A DNA stretch of 64,000 nucleotides from Metellina segmentata. Its lineage: Eukaryota > Arthropoda > Arachnida > Araneae > Tetragnathidae. The position numbers were made by a program, and so were the translations under genes. Every line of letters starts with the position of its first letter. Position 1 is the first letter of the stretch. Below the pieces are notes generated by a model. The model worked only from the letters and a program-made list of their open reading frames with translations, was not told the origin of the DNA and did no database searches. Positions 36,961 through 47,145 of the stretch are shown one piece after another. The stretch lies in contig OX375878.1 in assembly GCA_947359465.1 (NCBI GenBank), positions 87,208,377 through 87,272,376 on the forward strand, given 5' to 3'.

Positions 36961-37600
36961 CATTTTATTCCAAAAAAAACTAAAAACTAACATAGCAAAT
37001 TATAAGGTCGCGTGTTTCTCTTGCAATCCCATCATATAAGAATGTCAGTGAAATAAGAAAAAGATGGGTTTTGCATCTTTGATCATCTAGATCAGTGGTG
37101 TGCAAACTTTTGGTCACGACCCCCGGAGGGGGTCGTCACCAACACCCGGTGGGTTGCCAAATTCAAGTAAATTTATTTATTTCTATTATAAAAGAAAAAA
37201 TTTCGGTCTTTTTAAGGTTTATTCACTTTGTGATTGGTAGATAGCGAGTCTTGTGGTTCAACGGGTTAATGAATTTGGAGCTCGCACAGACGATAAACAC
37301 AGTTATATATTTTTAATTAATTCATTCATAAAATTAGAGAATACGCACTAGAAAGTTTGCTATGTTTTCAGAAGAACCGACAAATTCGATCGCCGTTTCC
37401 AAAGCAACAGTCGAATCTGAAAATATTAAGTACTATTACAACAAACAACACGGATCAGCTAAAAAATTTAAAATTATGATGAGATTTCCTCTGAATTTTA
37501 ACAATGTTATTTATTTAACAATTTCCTGTTTTATGTGGAAATGAGATATTTTGTTCTTGACATTTTTTAAAAGCATTTTGTTTTTATTTACCGTATATTT

Positions 37601-37668
37601 CCGTGTATAAGCCGAGAATTTTTGAAACGTTTTCTAAAGTTAAAATACGGGGGTCGGCTTATATACGG
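37601..37668. repeat. Inverted pair CCGTGTATAAGCCGA / TCGGCTTATATACGG
   Basis: Two 15-nt arms (37601-37615 and 37654-37668) are complementary apart from one position, with a 38-bp spacer. The left side is preceded by TTTACCGTATATTT. The word GTATAAGCCGA looks like a DNA-transposon terminus I have seen in other animals, but I cannot name the family. It may be the collapsed ends of a small MITE inserted into the hAT. Confidence 0.6.
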
Positions 37669-37789
37669 ATCCGCCTATCTCGCTAAAAAAGTAGGCAATT
37701 TTCCGTTACTCGGAAGTATGCGATAACTATCGCAATGGGAAGGGAACCTTCAATTAACGTCGTACTAGAATTCCGTGATAAATCCAACA

Positions 37790-37916
37790 TCGATCCAAAT
37801 GGGGACGGATTGTGAAGCAATCCCTCCACCTCATTGTTGAAAAGTATAGTTTGCGAAGCAAACTAAATATGATTGTCGGTTGACGAACGATAGCGAGCAG
37901 GGGCGGAGCCCCCTAG
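37790..37916 (+). mobile_element. Helitron 3' end nested in hAT
   Basis: Ends GCGAGCAGGGGCGGAGCCCC then CTAG (37913-37916) followed by T. This matches, in plus orientation, the 3' terminus of the Helitrons at 2818 and 56720. The preceding GTTTGCGAAGCAAAC word is another short inverted repeat of that family. The 5' start is not identifiable. Confidence 0.7.
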
Positions 37917-38434
37917 TGACACTAAAAAAAGGCTTTTCTTCAACAAGTATCACGCACCAGTAACAATTGTCTGGTATTAATATGTAATTACTTACACTTC
38001 AGCAACCGGCAGTCGAACAGACATTGAGATAAAAGATAATTGTCAATTTGAGATGCCCTTTATTTGCTCTCTGGTGAGATTCATATGCAACTTGAGTCGG
38101 TCTGATGTTTAGCAGTGGTCATCTTTAGTACAGCCAGCTTTTACAATCTATCAGAATCACATTGAATTCTTGTGATAAAAAGTTTTTTAAAAGTATTTTT
38201 CATTGAAAAAATATTTATACCCATATGCATAAATAAAACCAATGCTTCATAAAATTACGTGTTTTATTCAGACCTCTAATACGGCAGAAACAGAAGCGCA
38301 AATCCGTAAAAGAATTCAACTTTAACTACATTGACGATTGAGAAAACGTCTATTGTCTATCCAGGGTCGCGACAAAATAGTACTCAAAATGTGGGACCGG
38401 AAATGAAAATAGTTCGCACACCACTGATCTAGAT

Positions 38435-38975
38435 CTTTGATAAGAGATGCATCTTTGTGATTCTAATCTGGGACCAGTATGTCTCCGTTTGTGAAGTATT
38501 TTGCAATCGATTCTTATAAAACATCCATAAAGAAAAATACATATTTCTTTCCATAAATAAGCAACGCCTTATTCATTCCTATACTCTTTACAACAGCTGC
38601 GTAACTAATCCATCGTTGGGAGCTGCTTATTTATTCTTACCAAGTCAAGGGAGCCGAGAGGATATTTTAAGGCACAATGAGGAACGATGTCCAGCTGAGA
38701 TGGGCTTCCTTTTCCGTTGCAGGACAGCTGCTCGACCATCGGGAGGGTGCTTCAGCTGCAGAAGGGTGCTGCAGGGAGCCCGGACCACTACTGACCCATA
38801 TGGGACTAATTTTAGTGGTCAGTATTTCGCAGCGTGTGTCCCATATGGTAATTGAGAAGGAAGTTATCGTCAGCTGTGCTGACAGGAAAATTACAAGGTC
38901 GTTTTGCTGGTTGTTTGTAATGAGAGGTTTTTGTGTCGAGAGCTGAATGTAGGTGGCGAAACGTGTTTCATATTC
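38435..38975. other. Unassigned interval, GC-richer at 38620-38860
   Basis: No repeat match. Overlapping ORFs on both strands at 38616-39023 reflect GC content. The plus-strand frame includes cysteine/arginine-rich sequence without a domain signature. Confidence 0.35.
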
Positions 38976-38982
38976 GTATTCT

Positions 38983-39310
38983 GGGGCATCGTGACTCAGT
39001 GGCAAGGTCCACTGCGCTAGCAACCTGCGAATTGCAGGCGGTGCAAGTTCGATTCCTCCTTGGGTGTGTTTTTCTTTTATGCGTCAGTAAACCTTTCTGC
39101 ACGAGTAATGTGCGTCCATTACTTGTCGTTGTCTGTCTTGTGTCTGCCGCAACATGGCCATTACACCATAAAACCTATACTTACTCCGGACGTGACGTCA
39201 TTTGGCGTGTTTTTCGAATGCCCCCAATTTATGTGCTTCAATAAAAATTACAAAGTATTAAATTCCGAGCAAAAAATCAAACGCTGAAACGGCGATAAAC
39301 AACATTTTAA
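38983..39310 (+). mobile_element. tRNA-headed SINE, third type (GGCCATTACACCATAAAAC tail)
   Basis: The head has an A box near TGACTCAGTGG (38992-39002) and a B box GTTCGATTCC (39047-39056). An intervening arm (CTGCGAATTGCAGG) looks like an anticodon stem. The body contains CATGGCCATTACACCATAAA and then a GACGTCATTTGGC...TTTTTCGAATG segment that recurs at 51527-51600. The 3' boundary is set by where that match fades. The 103-codon ORF over it is not a gene. Confidence 0.8.
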
Positions 39311-39380
39311 GGTAACATCTGTCAGCAGAATGTGAGAGCATTTGGGTAGCCCTTTCTGTCTGGTTTATTTGCAATGAAAA

Positions 39381-41145
39381 TCTCTCTCATATCCCTTGGG
39401 ATATGAGAGAGATTGTTTCTTGTGACGTTTATAATAATGTGCATTTTTTACTTACAATTGTTCAACAATATTCAACGTTTTGGATATTATCATCACCTAT
39501 TTTAGTACCATGTACTGGTGTATTACCCATTAAAAATAACACTGCATCTACTTCAGTGTAATAATGAAAGCCTATTAAAAGCCAGAACGTATCTGCTGTA
39601 TATTGCAACATATCCCAAGGGATATGAGAGAGATTGTTTCTTGTGACGTTTATAATAATGTGCATTTTTTACTTACATTTGTTCAACAATATTCACAGTT
39701 TTTGATATTATCATCACCTATTTTAGTACCATGCACTGGTGTATTACCCATTATAAATAACACTGGATCTACTTCAATGTAATAATGAAAGCCTATTAAA
39801 AGCCAGAACGTATCTGCTGTAAAATACAACATACCCCAAGGGATATGAGAGAGATTGTTTCTTGTGACGTTTATAATAATGTGCATTTTTTACTTACAAT
39901 TGTTCAACAATATTCAACGTTTTGGATAGTATCATCACCTATTTTAGTACCACGTACTGGTGTATTACCCATTATAAATAACACTGGATCTACTTCAGTG
40001 TAATAATGAAAGCCTATTAAAAGCCAGAACGTATCTGTTGTATATTGCAACATATCCCAAGGGATATGAGAGAGATTGTTTCTTGTGACGTTTATAATAA
40101 TGTGCATTTTTTACTTACATTTGTTCAACAATATTCAACGTTTTGATATTATCATCACCTATTTTAGTACCATGTACTGGTGTATTACCCATTATAAAGA
40201 ACACTGGATCTACTTCAGTGTAATAATGAAAGCCTATTAAAAGCCAGAACGTATCTGCTGTATATTGCAACATATCCCAAGGGATATGAGAGAGATTGTT
40301 TCTTGTGACGTTTATAATAATGTGCATTTTTTACTTACATTTGTTCAACAATATTCAACGTTTTTGATATTATCATCACCTATTTTAGTACCATGTACTG
40401 GTGTATTACCCATTATAAAGAACACTGGATCTACTTCAATGTAATAATGAAAGCCTATTAAAAGCCAGAACGTATCTGCTGTAAAATACAACATACCCCA
40501 AGGGATATGAGAGAGATTGTTTCTTGTGACGTTTATAATAATGTGAATTTTTTACTTACAATTGTTCAACAGTATTCAACGTTTTGGATATTATCATCAC
40601 CTATTTTAGTACCATGTACTGGTGTATTACCCATTATAAAGAACACTGGATTTACTTCAGTGTAATAATGAAAGCCTATTAAAAGCCAGAACGTATCTGC
40701 TGTATATTGCAACATATCCCAAGGGATATGAGAGAGATTGTTTCTTGTGACGTTTATAATAATGTGCATTTTTTACTTACATTTGTTCAACAATATTCAA
40801 CGTTTTTGATATTATCATCACCTATTTTAGTACCATGTACTGGTGTATTACCCATTATAAAGAACACTGGATCTACTTCAATGTAATAATGGTAGCCTAT
40901 TAAAAGCCAGAACGTATCTGCTGTATATTACAACATACCCCAAGGAATATGAGAGAGATTGTTTCTTGTGACGTTTATAATAATGTGCATTTTTTTCTTA
41001 CAATTGCTCAACAATATTCAACGTTTTGGATATTATCATCACCTATTTTAGTACCATGAACTGGTGTATTACTCATAATAAAGAACACTGCATCTACTTC
41101 AATGTAATAATGAAAGCCTAGTTAAAGCCAGAAAGTATCTGCTGA
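39381..41145. repeat. 221-bp satellite, about eight copies, two alternating types
   Basis: The CCC-AAGGGATATGAG landmark recurs near 39392, 39613, 39834, 40055, 40275, 40496, 40717 and 40938. Copies starting near 39457, 39899, 40561 and 41003 share type-A marks (CAATTG, TTTTGGATA). Those starting near 39678, 40340 and 40782 share type-B marks (CATTTG, TTTTTGATA, CTTCAATG). Most type-A copies also have CTTCAGTG and TATTGCAACATATCCC. The copy at 40120 mixes A and B marks. The order A-B-A-mixed-B-A-B-A implies a 442-bp higher-order unit. On the minus strand a frame of about 67 codons is open in five copies, but 221 is not a multiple of three. A GTAAGT follows the frame's end. Confidence 0.95.
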
Positions 41146-41258
41146 TTACCTACCAAATTAACTGCAAACTCGTGTCTTTACTAGACGCCAAGAAAAATGA
41201 ATAAATTTCTGTCTTCTGGCATAGAATTAAAAAGAAGTATATTACCTATAGGTACACG
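41146..41258. other. Short unique spacer between satellite and Tc1 copy
   Basis: The satellite match ends after TATCTGCTGA. The sequence to the Tc1 left end is unassigned. Confidence 0.4.
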
Positions 41259-41260
41259 TA

Positions 41261-41828
41261 CTCTACCCTAGAATAATAGACTGGACGCCAACGGATTTGT
41301 ATAAAATGCTACTACTTGTTTGAGGGTGTTTTTCGTGGTATGGCCTGGTATCTTTGCATGTTGTTCCTGGCCGACGCCTACATGAACACAAAATTTTGGA
41401 TAATCAGGTTCTTCCTACGCTCTGGCAATTTTATGGAATGGACGAATGTTATTTCCAGGACGACAACGCTCCATGTCATGTTGTAGCTTCTGTCAAGCAG
41501 TGTTATCAAGATATGGATGTAGAACGTCTTCCTTGGCCTGCTCAGAGTCCTGACCTAAACCTCATAGAACATTTGTGGGACGAATTCGAGCGACGCTTAC
41601 GGACTAAGGAACCACGTTCTAAATCTACAGCTGAGCTGGCAGCATTCTTTTAGCAATAATGGACGCAAATACCCATAGATGTGCATGAAAACCTTTGTTG
41701 AAAGTATGCCCAAAAGGAATTGCTAGTGTAATTGCAGCACGTGGAGGACCCCCCCCCCCTATTAAAGCATGTATTCTTTCCCTTATACGATCACATCTTG
41801 CTGTCCGGTCTATTATTGTAGGGTAGTG
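41261..41828 (+). mobile_element. Tc1 deletion derivative, copy B, 568 bp
   Basis: TA bases at 41259-41260 and 41829-41830 bound termini of the CACTACCCTA type (left copy mutated to CTCTACCC). Its internal structure equals that of copy A, with the 5' terminus joined directly to mid-transposase coding. ORF 41354-41653 keeps FQDDNAPCH, LPWPAQSPDLNLIEH and a KSTAELAAFF end. The usual Pro before the catalytic-Glu motif is replaced by Leu. A C10 run near 41750 sits in the 3' part. Length is identical to copy A. Confidence 0.92.
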
Positions 41829-41870
41829 TATGTATGATATGTTATCCTATGAAAATCTACATGCACTTTA

Positions 41871-41928
41871 AGGATGTTGTTTGTCTTGCGTTTGGCCAAA
41901 TATGGCCATTGCGCCATAAACCAGAAGC
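41871..41928 (+). mobile_element. SINE-like tail fragment
   Basis: Contains TTGGCCAAATATGGCCATTG and CGCCATAAACC, the dispersed tail shared with 39150 and 51330. It lies just beyond the Tc1 right end and has no head. Confidence 0.6.
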
Positions 41929-41929
41929 A

Positions 41930-42664
41930 ATCACGTGTACATTAATTTTAAACACACAATTCAAGAATAATTGTTAACAAAATTAGCTAAGCAACACTAT
42001 TTCAAAGTATTGAAAATCATTTAAAAGTATAAGCCATTAAGCAATTTTCTTCCCAAATTTTCGAAAGCCCCTGGCGTTCATTGGAGATTTCTTACTCTGA
42101 TATAGTTGTTGTTCCGCTCTCAAGTTACGCGTGTTATATGGTTTCTTTTATTAGCTACGAGGAAACCCTAAAAAAGGGTTCGAAAAACACCGGAAGGACC
42201 AAGAAACGTCAAGATGTTGTTGAACTCCATGTTGTTTCCAGAAGTGTTACTACTCTTCCTTGGGGAGGCACTATACTAAATCACATTCCAAATGCATGTG
42301 GAGGATTAATGAGCTGACCAGTCTATTCAATCTGATATCCGCTTCCGTTGTTGCTACAAATATAAGTGATGAGAAATCCCTCTTTATTCATATTGAGTGC
42401 TGTCGATGGGATATTTAGCGGAAGCAAAATCAATGTATACAATGATTCTAACTGAGTGGGCTAGTCTCTGCTATGGGATAAACGTAGCCTATTATCTTGA
42501 TTTGCTTTCTTATAATTGGAAGGGCATCGAACTTTGTGTGGTTTTTGTTAGGGTGAGGTGTCATTGGTAAATCTTGCTGATGGACATGAAAAAGAAACAA
42601 ACGGCTCCTGGGATATTTTTCTATTGTTTGTTTTTATTTAGCTGTTGTTTCGTTACGGAAAAAA
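41930..42664. other. Unassigned interval
   Basis: No repeat match. A 78-codon plus-strand ORF (42081-42317) has no motif I recognise. No gene is supported. Confidence 0.4.
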
Positions 42665-42670
42665 TATACG

Positions 42671-43072
42671 AGCCGCGGTAGCTCAGTCAGTAGAAAGTCG
42701 GGCTCGCATCGGAAGGGTTGTGGGTTCTGTCTTCAGCGGAGCCTGCAATTCTGATGGTTGCGAGATCGGCGCTTGGACCTGGCTGAAGACCGTCGTGTTC
42801 GCTAATGGTGGTTGGGGCACGTTAAATAGGTCGTGGTCAGAAAGTCCCCCATGTTCCCATACCAAATCAATACCTCTGGGGGTACCTGATCAGGGGGTTA
42901 TCGGCCTCTGATTGGGATCTAAAATTACGATATGTATAAGTGAATGGATGTGTGAAAGGGACCTTCCTGTAAAACGGATGTGTCGTGCATGAAGAAGTCC
43001 AACCCTCCGGGGCAATGACACCCCCAATTGGGCCATATATGGCCCGCACGACAACAACAGAAAAAATATACA
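42671..43072 (+). mobile_element. tRNA-headed SINE, long body
   Basis: Head with GGTAGCTCAGTCAGTAGAA (A-box region) and GTGGGTTCTG (diverged B box). The body includes TCGTGGTCAGAAAGTCCCCC and CTGGGGGTACCTGATC. Parts of it recur in reverse complement at 49840-49990. The tail carries GGGCCATATATGGCCCGC, another palindrome of the GGCCATATTTGGCCA theme. ORFs on both strands here are by-products. Confidence 0.75.
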
Positions 43073-43309
43073 ACTTTGCAGGTAAGAAAAATATGATGCA
43101 GAAAAATTGAAAAAAAAAACGGACTTACAACCAATATAGTTAGATAAGATATAAAACAAACACTTTCTTGAAGCAGATTATTTATTGAACAGAAATTATT
43201 AAAAATGTATCAACTTCCGATAAAGAATTATACTGTTAAAAAATCTATTTCTGATTTTATGTGAAAACATTTAGACTCAAGTTTATTCATTGTTCCCACA
43301 GGAAATTTT

Positions 43310-43440
43310 GTCATTTGACCGTGGTTTAAAATTACTGGGTGTTGTGCTCGAATCTTTCCCTTCGGGGATTGATCCTGGACCGTCACCAATAGCCCGTTGA
43401 GTTGCTTCAGTGCGATGTTATTTAAAAATTCCTACATACC
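43310..43440 (+). mobile_element. SINE tail fragment
   Basis: TTTGACCGTGGTTTAAAATTAC, then TTTCCCTTCGGGGATTGATC and AATAGCCCGTTGAGTTGC, all matching the 9.5-kb SINE's 3' half. It is 5' truncated. Confidence 0.8.
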
Positions 43441-43486
43441 TACCCACAAAAAATTTCATACTGAGACAAATAGTTTTCTTCCTACA

Positions 43487-43803
43487 CGTCGCAGTAGCTC
43501 AGCTGGAAAAGCAACGGATTAGCAATCCGAAGTTAATGAGTTCAAAACTCTGTCCAGCCAAAGACCGTCATGTACACGGGTCTTTCATCGTGTACGGGGG
43601 TGGGGTACATTAGATGTGTCGTGGCCTCGTATGCTCTCCCGTTGGAGTGGTATAGAAGTTTAGAGAGTGGATTTGTTTTCGTCATCTGGCCGTGATTCAA
43701 AATTACGTGTTGTCCTCGGGTCTTTCCCTCGGGGACTGATACCGGACGTTGCCAATAGCCCGTTATGTTGCTCCAGTACCGATGTTAATTAACTATCTAC
43801 CTT
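43487..43803 (+). mobile_element. tRNA-headed SINE with alanine/serine-type head
   Basis: The head starts CGCAGTAGCTCAGCTGGAAA (A box) and has a CGGATTAGCAATCCG hairpin where an anticodon arm would lie. A degenerate B box (GAGTTCAAAACTC) follows. The body is that of the 9.5-kb family (GTGTCGTGGCC, CCGTGATTCAAAATTAC, AATAGCCCGTTATGTTG). A different tRNA-like head on a shared body suggests head exchange between SINE families. Confidence 0.85.
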
Positions 43804-43804
43804 T

Positions 43805-44295
43805 CCTCATTTTTATTAAGTGTTATTTATATACGTTTAGATAAGAAATGAAACAAAATACTTCATTGAAGCAAATTAATAATTGAATTGAAATTATTAC
43901 AAAATACATCAACCTCCAAGAAAGAAGTATACGGTTAAAGAAATATAGTTCTGATTTTATGTGGAAACTTTTAGTTCTGCGTTTGATTCTTTTTGCGACA
44001 GAAAATTTCAAACTGAAACAAATCGTCGATCTCCATATACACAGTGGGTGACAGCCAGTATCTTTGTGTTCTAATTTTTTAATCAGATGGTTGATAATGG
44101 TATGAATGTAATTAGTTATAATGAATTGGACTAAGTTTCAAACCTTTTTTTTATAAAGCAGAAAATCTGTTTATTTGGAGCAGAAACACTTTCGAACGCT
44201 GAGCTTCAGTCCTGAAATTCCCTCAGCTGATTCCGCAGCTTGGATTTCGATGTCAATTGGGTTCTTCCAAGTGACGGAACGGGACTAATGCAAAA
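43805..44295. other. AT-rich interval
   Basis: Contains near-repeats of 43140-43290 (TTGAAGCA-ATTA, ATTGAA-AGAAATTATTA, ACATCAACCTCC, TCTGATTTTATGTG) at 43850-43990, showing an old local duplication. No gene. Confidence 0.5.
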
Positions 44296-44297
44296 TA

Positions 44298-44744
44298 CAG
44301 CACAAAGTCCCAAATCCGGACGTCCGAAATCCAGAATTGTCCAAAATTCGGACATTTTACTAACCAGCTTTACTATCTCTCTCATTTTTTTCTATCTTCC
44401 TCCTCTTTTAAAAAGAATTTTTAAAGAACAAGGTATTCAACCTTAATTTAATTGATGAAACAACGCAAAATAACGGACATGTTCAGAGTAAATACCACGC
44501 AGAAAAAATAGAAGATTTGTTAGAAAATTTGTTGTATGCATTAAAAAGGTTGTTTTCCTTTTTTTAAATTATTCATATTTATATATCTGCTATTTTAGTA
44601 TAGCAAACATGTTCCGGACGTATATAACGAGCGGGAAAATTCACGCGCGAGAGGGGAGGGGGCAAGATTAGGGTGTTTTTTTTAGCTGCAAATAATCCGA
44701 AATGGCAGAGATCCGGAGGATTCCGGATTTGGGACTTTGTACGG
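44298..44744. mobile_element. Tigger/pogo-like MITE, 447 bp
   Basis: Inverted termini of CAGC or CCGT followed by ACAAAGTCCCAAATCCGGA at both ends, flanked by TA (44296-44297 and 44745-44746). A subterminal repeat of the same theme follows inside the left end (GTCCGAAATCCAGAATTGTC). TA targets and the CAG start fit the Tc1/mariner/pogo superfamily. No transposase is encoded. Confidence 0.88.
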
Positions 44745-44746
44745 TA

Positions 44747-45616
44747 TTTCTATTTCCATATCACCTCTTATTTAGCTTAATTTTAATTAGTTTAACGTTT
44801 TTTATTTCATGTTTTATGTTTTAATATGCATTCAAATAAAAAGCTTTAACTATGTAAATTTTAAGCAACTACTGAATGTGACAGAAAGGGACACGCAATA
44901 TTTCATTTCAGAAACGAATAAAGAAAGCTTACTCATCGAATTGAATAAAATGGCAAATCTGGTTTTTCTTTAGACTATATGAATATAACTCCCCCCCCCC
45001 CAATTAAATCCGCAGATAGAATTTCATTAATTGAAATGCTTTTTATTATATTCAATTAAATGCGTGAAGTAACAGGTAATTGACGAAAAAAAAAATAGGA
45101 ATTCGTAGCAATCATCCGGGGTTGGCGAGCGTCAGCGAGCATTGGTCACACCTGACCCCACGAAAAGAACTGTCAGGGGAACGCCGTACTGGCCACGCAG
45201 TAGCTAGTCATAAATATGAAGAAAATTAGCTCAATGTTTTCGAGAGAGAAAATGTATCGATTTTATTTTTTGATGCGTTACATTATGTAAATTGTATGGC
45301 AGATGGATACAAGAAGGATTTTCAGTTTTAACAAAAACTTACTTCTTTACTAAAACTTTTACTTCCAATACCAAAATGTTCTGGGTTAACACATATTGGG
45401 GTTATCCTAATTAAATGTATTTTATCACCGTTTTGGCGATGTTTGGCGTTTAATTTAATTAGGGATTGACCCACTCACCAATTATCTCGGATTTCATTCT
45501 TAGGAATTTTTATTAGCGACGTGTAGAAATCGTATTCGTGAGACAAGACAAGTGACGTCACATTCGGAATACGTACCTCTTATAACGTCGATTGGGTTTC
45601 GATGCAAGTTTTTTTC
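44747..45616. other. AT-rich interval with a possible Helitron scar
   Basis: Mostly AT-rich with a C12 run near 44990. At 45115-45150 GGGGTTGGCGAGCGTCAGCG resembles the GC-rich end block of the 2.8-kb Helitron, but no terminal CTAG follows in the right place. A later GTAGCTAGT at about 45200 could be an end from another copy. Too degraded to call. Confidence 0.35.
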
Positions 45617-45811
45617 TTCACCATCCAAGTGGTTTTTCGAGATATCTCGTCCATGAAGATCTGACCAAATTTGCTGATGCCGAGATATCCGGTCATGAAG
45701 GTACTGCCGATTTTTTGATGATAACGAGATCAAGATCTGGACAGTTTTTTTCCTAATGACGAGGTATCTCACCCATCAAGATCTGGTCAGTTTTGCTAAT
45801 GACAAAACAAA
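45617..45811. repeat. Palindrome patch (GAGATATCTCGTC family)
   Basis: Has CGAGATATCTCGTCCATGAA, AAGATCTGACCAAATTTGC, GCCGAGATATCCGGTCATG, ATCAAGATCTGGACAG and ATCAAGATCTGGTCAGTTTT in a row. It is preceded by CCATCCAAGTGG, the same joining piece found beside other patches. It is arranged like a decayed tandem array with a step of roughly 45-60 bp. Confidence 0.8.
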
Positions 45812-46318
45812 CTCATAGAAGCAACCAGCAAGACTGTTAAAGTACGCGTATTCCTTATTCGATTAAATTTTAAGAATTTTCTGCCGTTTGTAAATAATGT
45901 TGCAACCAAACGGAACTACCTCGATGATCACCCATCATCGAAAAATATATTATTTCTAGTATGGCTCTGCTTTCTGATGAACTCTAAACAGGCGAAGAAA
46001 CATTTATGAAAACAAAAGACTAGTCGTAGTCTGCGAATGCGAAGGTCTAACGGCCAGCGGTCGTTGCTATCTGGAATGGGGCCGAGGTGCTTCACTTAAT
46101 CGCTTGTTTGGCGAGCGGAGCAGAAAGTAACTGTATCAAATTCGCGCTGCCATTTGCAAATTTAAAGGGATAAGGTCTGTAACCTTCCAAGTGGTTTTGA
46201 CACACAGGGAAAACTTATACATTCATTAAAAAACCCACAATCGTACCTTTTTTTCCCCTCTCTAATAGATACTTAATTTTCCTGTTAACAGACCATGGCA
46301 CATTCATAAATTGATAGA
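45812..46318. other. Unassigned interval
   Basis: GC-richer around 46020-46150 with no repeat match. AACCTTCCAAGTGG at 46182-46195 is the joining piece of the palindrome family. No gene recognised. Confidence 0.35.
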
Positions 46319-46742
46319 TCTACTGTAAAAGGATGTGTATGTAGTGTATGTATAATTCTCTATACAAATCTACACCGTTTGACCAATCCACACCATATTT
46401 GGTAGACTTATACTTTAGAACACTGCGGAAAACATAGGCTATTTATTTCTTGTCTTCAGACCAATCTGAAGCCATGAAAATTGGCACACAGGTAGTCCTA
46501 AAAGTACCCCTCGAAACCCTAATTTTTAACTCTAAAATTTGTTTTTCTGCAATAAATGTCCATGGACAAGGAAACACGTTCTACAGGGTTTGTGTATTTG
46601 AGTTTAACACAGGGAACTGTCGCGATCATATTTTATCTGCCGTGGTAGGAAACACGTTCTACGGGGTTTGTGTATTTGAGTTAACACAGGGAAGTGAAGC
46701 GGTTGTATTTGAAACCCGAGAAACGCCGGGTTATTCAGCTAG
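46319..46742 (+). mobile_element. Non-autonomous Helitron, complete, 424 bp
   Basis: The 5' end is TCTACTG preceded by A. The 3' end is CAG-CTAG (46739-46742) followed by T. Just upstream, ACCCG and CGGGT form a hairpin stem with a short loop, about nine bases before CTAG, which is the canonical Helitron terminator. It shares its 5' third with the fragment at 28085-28520. An internal GGAAACACGTTCTACGGGGT-like segment occurs twice, 79 bp apart (about 46578 and 46657). The 100-codon ORF spans noncoding element sequence. Confidence 0.9.
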
Positions 46743-47145
46743 TTTAAAATAAAGCGAACTGTCCTCTGTCCATGTGCTGGGATGTTAGATGTGGACAACT
46801 TCGTGTTCGCCTGTAGACTCCCAAAATAATTCCACCTTACTCAACCAACATCCGAAAACAAATTAACTTGGCTAAATAATTTCGTTAACAACAAGCAATC
46901 TCTGGCGGATTCGGGAGTGTGTCCGGATCGCTTCCACTGCCGCGGACAGTGTGGTGTAAACCCTGGATTGGAGACTGGGAAATATAGATCTCTCATCTGT
47001 AAATATTTCATTCTGTACATACATCCCTCAGACCTGTGTACATTTCTTTGGCTCCAGTGGAGTCATAAGTCTCATTTTGGCCATCCCTTGCCCGGCCTTA
47101 AGCCCTTGTTGACAGGTTGGGTGACCTGGCTCATAAAAAAGTGGT
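46743..47145. other. Unassigned interval
   Basis: Non-repeat, GC close to balanced from 46910 to 47130. The ORF at 46917-47222 has no domain signature. No gene is supported. Confidence 0.35.

Larger units (their letters stand above)
37093..38426. mobile_element. hAT element, 1334 bp, perfect 8-bp TSD, with nested insertions
   Basis: Termini CAGTGGTGTGCAAACTTTTG (left) and TTCGCACACCACTG (right) are flanked by an exact duplication ATCTAGAT (37085-37092 and 38427-38434), itself palindromic. Inside lie a 15-bp inverted pair (37601-37668), a stray piece of SINE tail (around 37748-37775) and a Helitron 3' end (to 37916). The original hAT must therefore have been shorter. A 60-codon ORF at 37362-37544 has no recognisable motif. 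No intact transposase is present. Confidence 0.93.

Noticed and set aside
38983..39060. Stand-alone tRNA gene
   Set aside because: Box A and B are present, but the acceptor stem does not close and the sequence continues into a repeated SINE body. The same holds for the heads at 9483, 14775, 42671, 43487 and 61358.
39381..41145. CRISPR array
   Set aside because: Whole 221-bp units repeat without unique spacers, and the context is eukaryotic. The arrays at 58-620, 13609-14606 and 16374-17310 are rejected for the same reason.
45115..45210. A further complete Helitron
   Set aside because: The GC-rich end block is recognisable, but the terminal hairpin and CTAG are not in register and no 5' end was found.
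46450..46752. 100-codon ORF as a host gene
   Set aside because: It lies entirely within a non-autonomous Helitron and runs to its end. The internal peptide repeat follows the DNA duplication.
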